From assembly GCF_028618695.1 (NCBI RefSeq), contig NZ_JAQIVI010000087.1, positions 1-21,334 on the forward strand: a stretch of 21,334 nucleotides of DNA, given 5' to 3'. This DNA comes from Natrinema soli. Lineage in GTDB: Archaea; Halobacteriota; Halobacteria; Halobacteriales; Natrialbaceae. How positions within the stretch are numbered: position 1 is the stretch's first letter; each line of letters begins with the position of its first letter. The position numbers and the translations under genes are program-made. The notes beneath the pieces were generated by a model that saw only the letters and a list, made by a program, of their open reading frames with translations, had not been told where the DNA came from and did no database searches. Shown in pieces: positions 11,804-19,683 of the stretch.

Positions 11804-13030
11804 ATGAATCGCGCGATTCCGCCCCTCCTCGCAATACTCCTCGGGTTCTCGCTGCTCGTCGCCCCTATCGTTGCTGCCCCCGGGAACGGCCCGTCTGCGC
11901 CCTCCGATTCTTCCCTTCAACAACTGTCGGCCGCCGATGGGTCCGACTCCGATCTTCGCGTGCTCGAGAACACGACGAACCGGCTCTCGCTCGATAACGC
12001 AGCCAGAAGCGAGCACGCCGGACCCGACTACGGTATCGGCACGATGCTAGCAAGTACGGACGACAGGCTCCGGGCTGATCACATCCAGTACACCATTGTC
12101 GACCAGCAGTTCGACGATGCGACGGAAGCGGAGCAACGGGAACTACTCTGGGAGGCGTACGACCGGATCAGAGACCGATCCGACGCGCTCGAGTCGCGTG
12201 AACGGTGGGCAGTGAAAGCGCACGCAACCGGAGCAATCTCGAGTTCGCAGTTACTGCAGACCCTGCATCGAAACCACAAGGAGGCGGCGGCTCTCTCCGA
12301 GACACTCGTTGATCTCGAAGAGCGAGCGAGTCGAACGTCGAACATTGCGCAGTCGATGAGGGACGAACGGGGAAAACTCGAAATGCACCAGACTGAGATC
12401 CGATCACAGGTGGCGGCAGGTGGAGAGGGAGCCGGTAACAATGATACCGTATTCACCGTCAATACATCCGAGAACGGCTACGTCATCTCGATGATCGACA
12501 AGAATTACGTACGCGAGGCCGTCAGATTCGACAACCGGAACGTCTCACAACCGACCCAGTTTGAGGGTCTCACCGACGCATACCAGTATACGCTCAACAT
12601 GTATCCGTGGGCGAACGAGACGAGGTCATCACCGTCGTTTAACATGCACACGACGGTACAGCTGTACAAGCTCGACATCAGCCACGATCACGGCCACCTC
12701 CAGACGTACCCCGACGGTGGAAGCGGAGACATTCACCGAGAGGTGCAGGTCCTGAATCAAGATTCGTTACCGGTGGCGTCGCAGCAACCCGTAAAGAAGG
12801 GAGGATTGGATCTGACGATCGACAAAACGGTGGGTGATGGGCCGAGCAAACTCATCGTCTCGGATTCGAAGAGCGGTGAGTTGCGATCGGCGACGATCAG
12901 TATCGATGGGACAGAAGTCGGCAAAACGGGCGCCGACGGGACGCTATGGTTCGTGCCACCCGGAGACGGATACGAGCTGACCGTGGAGACGACGACCGGG
13001 AAGCGTATCAGCACGAACATCAGCGAATAG
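11804..13030 (+). CDS. Secreted haloarchaeal protein (DUF7094/DUF7096-like)
   Basis: A 408-residue exported protein of unknown function. It has a signal peptide (IPPLLAILLGFSLLVAPIVAA, cleavage near residue 25), then a Ser/Asp-rich linker. A helical region of about 130 residues follows (TIVDQQFDDATEAEQRELLW, RSDALESRERWAVKAHATGA, then ETLVDLEERASRTSNIAQSM), with coiled-coil character and a repeated glutamate/arginine pattern. A central domain (VFTVNTSENGYVISMIDKNY) and a C-terminal beta domain (LIVSDSKSGELRSATISIDG, TEVGKTGADGTLWFVPPG, YELTVETTTGKRI) follow. The last resembles the carboxypeptidase-regulatory or PEGA type in which a TGxDGTLxFxPP turn is typical. The family label is from memory. 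It is divergent from the membrane regulator and 76 bases upstream of the pilin gene, and a conserved surface module is likely. Confidence 0.7.
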   Translation: MNRAIPPLLAILLGFSLLVAPIVAAPGNGPSAPSDSSLQQLSAADGSDSDLRVLENTTNRLSLDNAARSEHAGPDYGIGTMLASTDDRLRADHIQYTIVDQQFDDATEAEQRELLWEAYDRIRDRSDALESRERWAVKAHATGAISSSQLLQTLHRNHKEAAALSETLVDLEERASRTSNIAQSMRDERGKLEMHQTEIRSQVAAGGEGAGNNDTVFTVNTSENGYVISMIDKNYVREAVRFDNRNVSQPTQFEGLTDAYQYTLNMYPWANETRSSPSFNMHTTVQLYKLDISHDHGHLQTYPDGGSGDIHREVQVLNQDSLPVASQQPVKKGGLDLTIDKTVGDGPSKLIVSDSKSGELRSATISIDGTEVGKTGADGTLWFVPPGDGYELTVETTTGKRISTNISE

Positions 13031-13039
13031 ATCGATAGC

Positions 13040-13053
13040 AGCCGCCGGCGGCT
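13040..13053 (+). terminator. Perfect palindrome after the secreted-protein gene
   Basis: AGCCGCCGGCGGCT is a 14-bp perfect palindrome starting 10 bases after the stop codon. It could act as a transcript 3'-end hairpin, but no T-tract follows directly, so termination is uncertain. Confidence 0.35.
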
Positions 13054-13062
13054 CCCCTCGAC

Positions 13063-13084
13063 GAGTCGGACGACTCTTTATATC
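13063..13084 (+). promoter_or_regulatory. Pilin promoter: dyad abutting a TATA box
   Basis: TTTATATC at 13077-13084 lies 23-30 bases before the GTG at 13107 and is a good leaderless haloarchaeal TATA box. Directly upstream, GAGTCG-GA-CGACTC (13063-13076) is a perfect dyad with 6-bp arms. It occupies the BRE position, where a bound regulator would block TFB. Confidence 0.6.
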
Positions 13085-13106
13085 GGATCGGGCGGCCACG
13101 AGACGT

Positions 13107-13616
13107 GTGACAACCGGCCCAGCGAGCACGGGGTCCGCGCCCGTGAGCGAACCTGAATCGAACCGGGGTATCAGTCCGGTCGTCGGCGTCCTCGCGTTAG
13201 TCGCACTCATCGTCTGTCTCGCGGCCGTCGTCGCGGCCGGCGTCGGCGCGTGGTCGCTCGAGTCGCCCGGGCCGACCGCGAGCTTCGAACTCGAGGCCGA
13301 TGGTGGGATGTCATCGATCGCGGTCGAACACGTCGCGGGGGACGCCATCGACGTCGAGGCGCTGTCGGTGACGATCGCAGTCGACGGCACGGAACTGGAC
13401 GCACAACCGCCGATTCCGTTCGTGGGCGCGACGGGATTCGACGGCGCGCCCGACGGACCGTTCAACGCGAAAAGCGATTCGACGTGGACGGCGGGGGAGC
13501 GAGCCGGTGTGTCGATCGCCAACAACAGCCCGACGCTCGCGGCGGGCGATTCGGTCACGGTCACGCTCACCGTCGACGGCCGACGGGTGGCTACCCTCGA
13601 GACGACGGCGACGTGA
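13107..13616 (+). CDS. Type IV pilin-like protein (archaeal pilin N-terminal domain)
   Basis: A 169-residue prepilin-like protein. After a short polar N-terminus, the class III-type signal SNRGISPVVGVLALVALIVC fits the archaeal pilin motif, in which the PibD peptidase cuts after RG or the adjacent residue, just before the ISPVVG hydrophobic helix. The H-domain continues AAVVAAGVGAWSL. The rest is a beta-rich head (ASFELEADGGMSSIAVEHVA, ALSVTIAVDGTELD, DSVTVTLTVDGRRVATLETT), as in DUF1628-type haloarchaeal pilins. Such proteins form adhesive pili or lie in the cell surface. The start is GTG at 13107, supported by the TATA box about 27 bases upstream; the next in-frame start, GTG at 13143 (VSEPESNRG), is also possible. 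No pilus assembly genes are nearby. It converges with the methyltransferase gene. Confidence 0.85.
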   Translation: MTTGPASTGSAPVSEPESNRGISPVVGVLALVALIVCLAAVVAAGVGAWSLESPGPTASFELEADGGMSSIAVEHVAGDAIDVEALSVTIAVDGTELDAQPPIPFVGATGFDGAPDGPFNAKSDSTWTAGERAGVSIANNSPTLAAGDSVTVTLTVDGRRVATLETTAT

Positions 13617-13639
13617 CGAGGGCTGCGATACTCGCTCGA

Positions 13640-14263
13640 TCACTCCGGTGCGCGACCGATCGTCGTGATCGCGACGTCGGGATTGTACGACGGCCCCATA
13701 AACGCGTGTTTGACATCCTCGAAGCCGGCGGTTTTGAACATGCGATCGGCCTCGTACTCGTCGTAGAAGAGCATGATCGAGTCGGCCAACAGCTGGCTGA
13801 CGACGTTGTCGGGATAGGTCGGCCCGACGACGAGCACCTGCCCGCCGGGTTTGAGGACGCGACGGAACTCCCGCAGGGCGAGGATCGGATTCGGCCAGTA
13901 CTCGATCGAACCGGAGGACCAGACGACGTCGAACGTATCGGTCGCGAACGGCAGCCGCTCGGCGTCGCCGCGATGGAAGTGGACCGGCGGCGCGCGTTTG
14001 CCGAGCTTCTCGTACGCCTGTGCGAGCTGGTGTTCGCTCTGGTCGAGGGCGTAGACCTCGTCGACGTGCTCGAGCAGGCCCTCGGTCGCGAAGCCGGTGC
14101 CACAGCCGACGTCGAGGACGGTCATGTCGTCGTCGAACTCGAGCAGCGACAGGGCCTCGCTGCGCATCTCCGCGTTCCAGATGAAGGGGTTCACCCGGTC
14201 GTAGACCCGTGAGAGGTACTTGTAGAACAGTCGGGCGCGGGCCTTGTTCTCGAGAAATCCCAT
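13640..14263 (-). CDS. SAM-dependent methyltransferase, probable quinone (benzoquinone/menaquinone) methyltransferase
   Basis: A class I methyltransferase of 207 residues. The first SAM-binding motif is TVLDVGCGTGFATEGLLEHV (about residues 48-67), the acidic loop DEVYALDQSE follows, and later motifs are GDAERLPFATDTFDVVWSSG, IEYWPNPILALREFRRVLKP, and GGQVLVVGPTYP. The N-terminal MGFLENKARARLFYKYLSRV and YDRVNPFIWNAEMR resemble haloarchaeal proteins related to plant and cyanobacterial MPBQ/MSBQ methyltransferases, so methylation of a respiratory quinone ring is the likely role. The start at 14263 is chosen because this conserved N-terminus begins there and a TATA box lies about 27-32 bases upstream. 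The gene is divergent from the ATP synthase operon, a sensible bioenergetic neighbourhood. The exact substrate is inferred. Confidence 0.82.
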   Translation of the reverse strand: MGFLENKARARLFYKYLSRVYDRVNPFIWNAEMRSEALSLLEFDDDMTVLDVGCGTGFATEGLLEHVDEVYALDQSEHQLAQAYEKLGKRAPPVHFHRGDAERLPFATDTFDVVWSSGSIEYWPNPILALREFRRVLKPGGQVLVVGPTYPDNVVSQLLADSIMLFYDEYEADRMFKTAGFEDVKHAFMGPSYNPDVAITTIGRAPE

Positions 14264-14288
14264 TTGTGGCGAGTTTCGATCCGATCGC

Positions 14289-14295
14289 CATATGT
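14289..14295 (-). promoter_or_regulatory. TATA box of the methyltransferase gene
   Basis: On the minus strand ACATATGG is 26-33 bases before the ATG at 14263, giving a leaderless transcript. Confidence 0.5.
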
Positions 14296-14382
14296 CTGCT
14301 GTTCCGGCGCTCCGAGCGCAGTGTAAGAAGAGATTACCGCCCCAGTAAGACCGGTTCGCGCTGAGGCAGTTTCGCAACTACC

Positions 14383-14389
14383 ATATACA
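14383..14389 (+). promoter_or_regulatory. TATA box of the ATP synthase operon
   Basis: CATATACAC lies 31-37 bases before the atpH ATG at 14420, so transcription should start within about ten bases of the start codon. It shares the 156-base divergent region with the methyltransferase promoter. Confidence 0.55.
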
Positions 14390-14419
14390 CGCTCTGGCAA
14401 ACGTCCGACTGCTTAGAGT

Positions 14420-14752
14420 ATGCCGAGGCCACAGGTTCTCGAACGAATTAAGTCGGCGGAGGAGGAGGCCGACGAGATCGTCGCACAGGCAGAAAACGAC
14501 CGCGACGAGCGGATAGCCGAGGCCCGGGAACGAGCCGAGGAGATTCGCACGGAAGCGGAACAGGAGGCCCAGGAGTTGACGGAGCGCCGCCTGGAGGACG
14601 CTCGCGAGGAGATCGACGCGGAGTGCGAGCGGGTCCTCGAAGAAGGCGAACGCGAGCGCGAGGCGCTGGCCGAGCGCGCCCGGGATCGGGTCGACGAAGT
14701 GACCGACCACGTCGTCGAACTGTTCCAGGAGGACGTCCATGCTCAGACCTGA
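14420..14752 (+). CDS. atpH: A-type ATP synthase subunit H (peripheral stalk)
   Basis: A 110-residue, almost wholly helical protein made of Glu/Arg/Ala heptads (ERIKSAEEEADEIVAQAEND, EARERAEEIRTEAEQEAQEL, LAERARDRVDEVTDHVVELF). With subunit E it forms the coiled-coil peripheral stalk that holds the A1 head against the membrane rotor stator. Length and position as first gene of the operon match archaeal AhaH/AtpH. It overlaps atpI by 14 bases, which suggests translational coupling. Assignment depends on composition and gene order, since coiled coils align poorly. Confidence 0.9.
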   Translation: MPRPQVLERIKSAEEEADEIVAQAENDRDERIAEARERAEEIRTEAEQEAQELTERRLEDAREEIDAECERVLEEGEREREALAERARDRVDEVTDHVVELFQEDVHAQT

Positions 14753-17027
14753 GCGGATGAGCAAGGTCTCGGTGACCGGATCGAGGGGCGTCATGCCCAC
14801 GGTCATCGAGACGGTTCACGAACTGAATCTCGTCCACCTCTCGGACTACGACGGCTCCTGGGAGGGGTTCGACAACGGCGACCCGATGGCGGGTGCCGAG
14901 CAGTCCTCCGAGAAGCTGGTGACCGTCCGCGCCCTCGAGAGCACCCTGGAGCTGTCGGCCGACGAGGCCGAACCGGGTGCGCTCGAGTCGGGCTGGGAAC
15001 AGCGACTCGAGGACGTCCGGACGCGAGTTAACGAACTCGATGACCGCCGTGCGGAGATCAACGAGGAACTCCGCCAGATCAACGAGAAGATCGACCGCGT
15101 CGCTCCGTTTGCGGAGCTCGGTATCGACCTCGACCTGCTGTCGGGATACGAGACGGTCACCGTCCTCGTCGGTGAGGGACCTCTCGACGAGGTCGAGGCG
15201 GCCGTCGACGCGTCCGAGGATATTCGGGCGTTCGAGACGTTCACCGGTGGCGATATCGTGGCTGTCGTGGCCGCACCCACCGAAGACGCCGACGAAGACC
15301 CGATCGACGATGCGCTGGTTGGCGTCGATTTCACCCGCTACGAGGTGCCCGACACCGAGCGGAGTCCGGACGACTACGTCGACGAACTCGAGACGCGCAA
15401 GCGCGAGCTCGAGTCGCGTGTCGACGAGATCGACGCGGAGTTCGAGGAGATCAAAGGCGAGGAAGCCGCCTTTCTCCTGCGCGTCGAGGAGGAACTGACC
15501 GTCGAGGTCCAGCAATCGGAAGCGCCGCTACAGTTCGCGACGACCGAACACGCGTTCGTCGCCGAGGGCTGGCTCCCGACGGACGAGTACGAGCGACTCG
15601 TCGCCACGCTGAACGACGCCGTCGGCGATAGCGTCGAAGTCGAGGAGCTCGTGCGAGCCGACTACGACGACGAAGGGTATCCGACGCACACGGAAGAAGT
15701 CGACCACGGCGGACCCGGTGGCTCGGACGAGACGACTGAGGAAGAGGAACGAGAGACCGCGACCCGGGAAGTGGCCGCCGACGGTGGCACGACGGCGACC
15801 GGTAGCACCGGCGTCGTGACGATGGTAGACGAACCGCCCGTCGTGCAGGACAACACCGCCGCGGCGAAGCCGTTCGAGTTCCTGCTCAGGATGATAGACC
15901 GGCCGAAGTACAGCGAACTCGACCCGACGGTGTTTCTGCTGTTGACGTTCCCGGCGTTCTTCGGGTTTATGATCGGCGACCTCGGCTACGGGATCCTGTA
16001 CACGACGATCGGATTCTTGCTGTACAGTCGCTTCGACAGCGACGTGATTCGGAGCCTCGGCGCGATCGGAATGTGGGCCGGCGGCTTCACGATGCTGTTC
16101 GGCATCCTGTACGGGGAGATCTTCGGCATGCACGTTCTCGGTGAGATCCTCTTCGGCGGCTCGCCGCCGATGCACAAGGGTCTCCAACCGGTGTACTCGA
16201 AGTACAGCCAGACGTGGCTCATGCTGAGCGTCCTGCTCGGACTGCTCCACCTCACCGTCGGCTACGTCCTCGGCTTCATCAACGATATGTCACACGACCC
16301 CGTCGAATCCTACTTCGAACACGGTTCGTGGGCCCTGCTCATGCTCGGCTTCTGGACATGGATCTTCAGCCGGCACGGCGTCGGATCGGCGCCGGAGTTC
16401 AACGGCCCGAAGCCGTCGTTCCTCTACACCGCACTCGGTAACGGATCCGACGCGGCGTACGAACTCGGCTTCACTGGCTTCCCGGCCGAGGTCGGTCTCT
16501 ACGTCGGCATCCCGGTCGCGGTGATCGGGCTGGTGACGATGATCTACGGCGAGGTCAGACACTACGGCCCACTGGGGATCATCATCGGCGGGCTCGAGAG
16601 CTTCAGCGTTCTGGGTGACGTCCTCTCGTACCTGCGGATCGCGGCGGTCATCCTCGCGAAGGCAGGCATGGCGTTCGTCGTCAACATGCTGTTCTTCGGG
16701 GTGTACGTCGTCGAGACGGAGTCCGGTGCCGAGTGGCACTTCGGAACGAGCCACGCACCCCAGCACATGCTCGAGGAGGGAACCTATCACGGTCACGAGG
16801 TAACGGAGGTCATGTTCAACGGCCTGCTTCACGGCGGGATCGGCATGGCCATCATCGGCGTGTTCATCCTCGTCCTCGGCCACATCGTCGTCCTCCTGCT
16901 CGGGGTCACGAGCGCCGGCCTGCAGGGGATCCGTCTCGAGTACGTCGAGTTCTTCAACAAGTTCTACGAGGGCGGCGGTCGAGAGTTCAGTCCCTTCGGT
17001 CACGAGCGCGCGTCCGACGACGACTGA
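14739..17027 (+). CDS. atpI: A-type ATP synthase subunit I (membrane stator subunit a)
   Basis: A 762-residue subunit that forms the ion half-channels next to the c ring. The first 385 or so residues are cytoplasmic, with coiled coils (LETRKRELESRVDEIDAEFE) and the stalk-binding region. The rest holds about seven to eight membrane helices, starting near residue 400 (LLTFPAFFGFMIGDLGYGIL). The essential arginine is R633 in LSYLRIAAVILAKAGMAF, equivalent to the conserved Arg of V-ATPase subunit a. The Glu-rich linker GGSDETTEEEERETATRE near residues 325-350 is a halophilic insertion. Start: ATG 14739 (MLRPERMSKVSV) is supported by a GGAGG at 14728-14732, six bases upstream, one of the few clear Shine-Dalgarno sites in the window; the next ATG is 14757. 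It is followed by an unusually long gap before atpK. Confidence 0.95.
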   Translation: MLRPERMSKVSVTGSRGVMPTVIETVHELNLVHLSDYDGSWEGFDNGDPMAGAEQSSEKLVTVRALESTLELSADEAEPGALESGWEQRLEDVRTRVNELDDRRAEINEELRQINEKIDRVAPFAELGIDLDLLSGYETVTVLVGEGPLDEVEAAVDASEDIRAFETFTGGDIVAVVAAPTEDADEDPIDDALVGVDFTRYEVPDTERSPDDYVDELETRKRELESRVDEIDAEFEEIKGEEAAFLLRVEEELTVEVQQSEAPLQFATTEHAFVAEGWLPTDEYERLVATLNDAVGDSVEVEELVRADYDDEGYPTHTEEVDHGGPGGSDETTEEEERETATREVAADGGTTATGSTGVVTMVDEPPVVQDNTAAAKPFEFLLRMIDRPKYSELDPTVFLLLTFPAFFGFMIGDLGYGILYTTIGFLLYSRFDSDVIRSLGAIGMWAGGFTMLFGILYGEIFGMHVLGEILFGGSPPMHKGLQPVYSKYSQTWLMLSVLLGLLHLTVGYVLGFINDMSHDPVESYFEHGSWALLMLGFWTWIFSRHGVGSAPEFNGPKPSFLYTALGNGSDAAYELGFTGFPAEVGLYVGIPVAVIGLVTMIYGEVRHYGPLGIIIGGLESFSVLGDVLSYLRIAAVILAKAGMAFVVNMLFFGVYVVETESGAEWHFGTSHAPQHMLEEGTYHGHEVTEVMFNGLLHGGIGMAIIGVFILVLGHIVVLLLGVTSAGLQGIRLEYVEFFNKFYEGGGREFSPFGHERASDDD

Positions 17028-17410
17028 GACGACCGCTCACGTCTCGGCTCACCGTTTTCTCTGCTGTCTCGGTCGATGAAGCGAGTCTGCGCGAGCTGCA
17101 GCTCACAGCAGTTCTGACCCTGCTTGGAAGTGAGACCGAGTCCCGATCGCTATACGGTGTATTCGAGGAGGTGCGGTAACGCGGCGAAATTGACCGCTGA
17201 CGGCTCGTCAAGTGATACCCATTGGCCTCGATCGAGAGACGGGTGAACGACCGACACAGTCGCACGGAAATCGGAAAATGTAATATCCTTCGTGCAGGGG
17301 GCTCAGCGGCTGCACGGCGGGATTCGGCAATATGGTTTGGGAAGTTTTATGAAGACGGTGGGGAGTAGTAGAAACCGTCCGGTTTCAAAACCACAAGAGA
17401 ACACGTAATC
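17028..17410. other. 383-base gap inside the ATP synthase operon
   Basis: No gene is seen here. The gap holds a 7-bp inverted repeat CGTGCAG/CTGCACG with a 12-base loop (17291-17316), a TATA-like AGTTTTATG (17343-17351), and a perfect dyad GAAACCG-TC-CGGTTTC (17371-17386) close to the predicted transcription start. All other neighbouring atp genes are spaced by 22 bases or less or overlap. Confidence 0.65.
17343..17386 (+). promoter_or_regulatory. Probable internal promoter and dyad before atpK
   Basis: AGTTTTATG is about 60-68 bases before the atpK ATG and would place transcription start near 17374. The dyad GAAACCG-TC-CGGTTTC (17371-17386, 7-bp arms) covers that point. It could be an operator or, in a read-through transcript, a small hairpin or RNA-processing site. 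A separate supply of c-subunit mRNA would fit its high copy number in the rotor. Confidence 0.45.
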
Positions 17411-17698
17411 ATGATGGAAACTCTACCTGACATCGCGATCGCCATGAACAGTCTCGCAGAGAATGTCGTCCTGCAGGAGGGGACCGCCGCGGGCGGCGGT
17501 CCGTCGATCGAGCAGGGGGCGGCCGCTGCGCTCGGTATCGGTCTCGCAGCGATCGGCGCAGGCTACGCGGAGCGCGGTATCGGGGCCGCAGTCGTCGGCG
17601 CACTCGCCGAAGACTCCATCTCGCCAGGTATCGGGATCCTCCTGACAGTCCTGCCCGAGACGCTCGTGATCTTCGCGCTGGTCGCGCTCTTCGTCTAA
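17411..17698 (+). CDS. atpK: A-type ATP synthase subunit K (c-ring proteolipid)
   Basis: The membrane rotor subunit, 95 residues. After about 30 N-terminal residues it has two membrane helices: QGAAAALGIGLAAIGAGYAE (about 35-54) and GIGILLTVLPETLVIFALVA (about 73-92). The ion-carrying carboxylate is E83 in LPETLVIF, and the polar loop AERGIGAA joins the helices. This is the single-hairpin form and not the duplicated form of some archaea. Start: ATGATG at 17411 and 17414 gives MMETL or METL; ATG at 17444 (MNSLAEN) is a further option. No Shine-Dalgarno is visible. It is preceded by its own probable promoter and followed 22 bases later by atpE. Confidence 0.93.
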   Translation: MMETLPDIAIAMNSLAENVVLQEGTAAGGGPSIEQGAAAALGIGLAAIGAGYAERGIGAAVVGALAEDSISPGIGILLTVLPETLVIFALVALFV

Positions 17699-17720
17699 GC
17701 GTCTATCGAACTTTCTTACT

Positions 17721-18302
17721 ATGAGTCTGGATACAGTCGTTGAGGACATTCGAGAGGAGGCTCACGCGCGTGCGGAGGACATCCGGTCGGAGGGCGAAAC
17801 GCGCGCCGAAGAGATCGAATCGACCGCCCAAGCGGACGCAGACGAAATCGTCGCCGACGCCGAAGCCGACGTCGAACGCGAGATAGAGCAGTTGCGCGAA
17901 CAGCGACTCTCCAGCGCGAAGCTGGAGGCGAAACAGAAGCGCCTGGAGGCGCGCCGCGACGTCCTCGGCGAGGTCCGCGAAGCGGTCGAAGCAGAACTCG
18001 CCGCGCTCGAGGGAGACACTCGCGAGGAACTCACCCGCGACCTACTCGACGCCGCGAGCGCTGAGTTCGACGAGGGCGACGACGTCAACGTCTACGGCCG
18101 CGACGAGGACGCCGACCTGATCGAGTCGATCATCGACGACTACGACGGCTACGAGTACGCCGGCGAGTACGACTGCCTCGGCGGGGTCGTCGTCGAGAGC
18201 GACCAGTCCCGCGTCCGAATCAACAACACGTTCGACTCGGTGCTCGAGGACGTGTGGGAAGACAACCTTCAGGAGATCAGCAACCGACTCTTCGAACAAT
18301 GA
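17721..18302 (+). CDS. atpE: A-type ATP synthase subunit E (peripheral stalk)
   Basis: A 193-residue peripheral-stalk subunit that pairs with H. The N-terminal half is a charged coiled coil (SLDTVVEDIREEAHARAEDI, then ESTAQADADEIVADAEADVE). The C-terminal half is the globular part that binds the A1 head (DVNVYGRDEDADLIESIIDD, EYDCLGGVVVESDQSRVRIN, NTFDSVLEDVWEDNLQEISN). The GGVVVES and NTFDS motifs are typical of the family. Its stop overlaps the atpC start as ATGA, consistent with coupled translation. Confidence 0.95.
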   Translation: MSLDTVVEDIREEAHARAEDIRSEGETRAEEIESTAQADADEIVADAEADVEREIEQLREQRLSSAKLEAKQKRLEARRDVLGEVREAVEAELAALEGDTREELTRDLLDAASAEFDEGDDVNVYGRDEDADLIESIIDDYDGYEYAGEYDCLGGVVVESDQSRVRINNTFDSVLEDVWEDNLQEISNRLFEQ

Positions 18303-19351
18303 GCGCAGGTGCCTCGAATCCGGAATACGTGAACGCTCGCGTTCGGTCGCGCCGAGCCACGCTGTTCGCGGACGAAGACTACCGCAAGCTGATCCGGATG
18401 GGGCCGAGCGAGATCGCGCGGTTCATGGAGGAAACGGAGTACGAACGCGAAATCAACGAGCTCGGAACGCGGTTTTCGGGCGTCGACTTGATCGAGTACG
18501 CGCTGAACCGCAACCTCGCGAAGCACTTCGACGATCTTCTGGAGTGGTCGGACGGACGGCTCTACGACCTCATCGCTCGGTACCTCCGGAAGTTCGACGT
18601 CTGGAACATCAAGGTGATCATTCGCGGGATCTACACCGACAGCGATCCCGAAGAGATCCGGACGGACCTCATCCGCGCCGGCGAACTCGAGGAGCGGACG
18701 ATCGATCGGCTGCTCGAGGTCGACGAGATTGAGGACGCGATCGAGCTACTCGACGGATCGATATTCGGCGAGCCGCTGGCGTCCGCCACCGAAGCGTTCG
18801 AGGAGACCGGTGCGCTCATTCCGCTCGAAAACGCGCTGGACCGAGCGTTCTACGAGAATCTCCTCGCGGACCTCGGCCGGCCCTACGAGGGGCCGGAAGC
18901 GAACTACGTCGAGTTCCTCGAGGCCGAAATCGACTTCCGAAACGCTCGAAACGCGTTGCGTCTCGCGCGGAGCGGGGCCGACCTCGATCCGGCGAGCTAC
19001 TATATCGAGGGCGGCGTCCTGTTCAGCGAGTCGGAGCTGAACCGACTCGTCGGCGACTACGACGCGCTCGTCGATCACATCGCCGAAAACGGCCGCTACG
19101 GCGATCGGCTCTCGGACGCGCTCTCGCGGCTGCGAGAAGCTGACAGCCTTATCCAGTTCGAGCACGCACTAGACGCTGCGCTGCTCGAGTACGCGGATAC
19201 GCTCTCGAGCATCTATCCGACCTCCGTGTCGGCCGTGTTGTCGTACATCCTCGCAAAGGAGCGCGAGGTCGAAAACATTCGCGCGATCGCACGGGGTCGC
19301 GAAGTCGGCCTTTCCGAGGACGAAATCGAAGAAGAGCTGGTGATCCTATGA
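18299..19351 (+). CDS. atpC: A-type ATP synthase subunit C (central stalk/rotor cap)
   Basis: A 350-residue helical subunit, homologous to V-ATPase subunit d, that joins the central stalk to the c ring. It begins NPEYVNARVRSRRATLFADE, followed by the typical YRKLIRMGPSEIARFMEETE, ALNRNLAKHFDDLLEWSDGR, KFDVWNIKVIIRGIYT and, near the end, SAVLSYILAKEREVENIRAI with ARGREVGLSEDEIEEELVIL. The last stretch is the family's C-terminal signature. Start at 18299 by the 4-base ATGA overlap with atpE; the open frame extends 15 codons upstream but without a better start. It overlaps atpF by four bases. Confidence 0.95.
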   Translation: MSAGASNPEYVNARVRSRRATLFADEDYRKLIRMGPSEIARFMEETEYEREINELGTRFSGVDLIEYALNRNLAKHFDDLLEWSDGRLYDLIARYLRKFDVWNIKVIIRGIYTDSDPEEIRTDLIRAGELEERTIDRLLEVDEIEDAIELLDGSIFGEPLASATEAFEETGALIPLENALDRAFYENLLADLGRPYEGPEANYVEFLEAEIDFRNARNALRLARSGADLDPASYYIEGGVLFSESELNRLVGDYDALVDHIAENGRYGDRLSDALSRLREADSLIQFEHALDAALLEYADTLSSIYPTSVSAVLSYILAKEREVENIRAIARGREVGLSEDEIEEELVIL

Positions 19352-19680
19352 GCCAGGAAATCGCAGTCGTCGGCAGTCCGGAGTTCACGACCGGCTTCCG
19401 CCTCGCAGGCGTCCGCCGATTCGAGAACGTCCCGGACGACGAGAAAGACGAACGGCTAGACGACGCGGCGACGGCAGCCCTCGAAGACGAGGGCGTCGGT
19501 ATCGTCGTCATGCACGACGAGGATCTCGACTACCTGTCGCGCAACGTTCGACAAGACGTCGAAACGAGCGTCGAGCCGGTCGTCGTTACGATCGGCAGCG
19601 GCACCGGTGGCGGCGGCCTGCGCGACCAGATCAAACGCGCGATCGGCATCGACCTGATGGACGAGGACGAAGACAGCTAA
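19348..19680 (+). CDS. atpF: A-type ATP synthase subunit F (central stalk)
   Basis: A 110-residue regulatory subunit of the rotating central stalk. The fold pattern is clear: QEIAVVGSPEFTTGFRLAGV, then VGIVVMHDEDLDYLSRNVRQ, then EPVVVTIGSGTGGGGLRDQI and KRAIGIDLM. These include the GSPEFTxGFxLAG N-terminus and the C-terminal IKRAIGID that are standard for AtpF. The start overlaps atpC as ATGA, and GGTGAT (19339-19344), complementary to the 16S rRNA 3' end, lies three bases before the ATG. It is three bases from atpA. Confidence 0.95.
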   Translation: MSQEIAVVGSPEFTTGFRLAGVRRFENVPDDEKDERLDDAATAALEDEGVGIVVMHDEDLDYLSRNVRQDVETSVEPVVVTIGSGTGGGGLRDQIKRAIGIDLMDEDEDS

Positions 19681-19683
19681 ACT

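Noticed and set aside
17075..17116. Short + strand frame MKRVCASCSSQQF in the atpI-atpK gap
   Set aside because: Thirteen codons with no promoter or ribosome site; the CxxC is not enough to support a gene.
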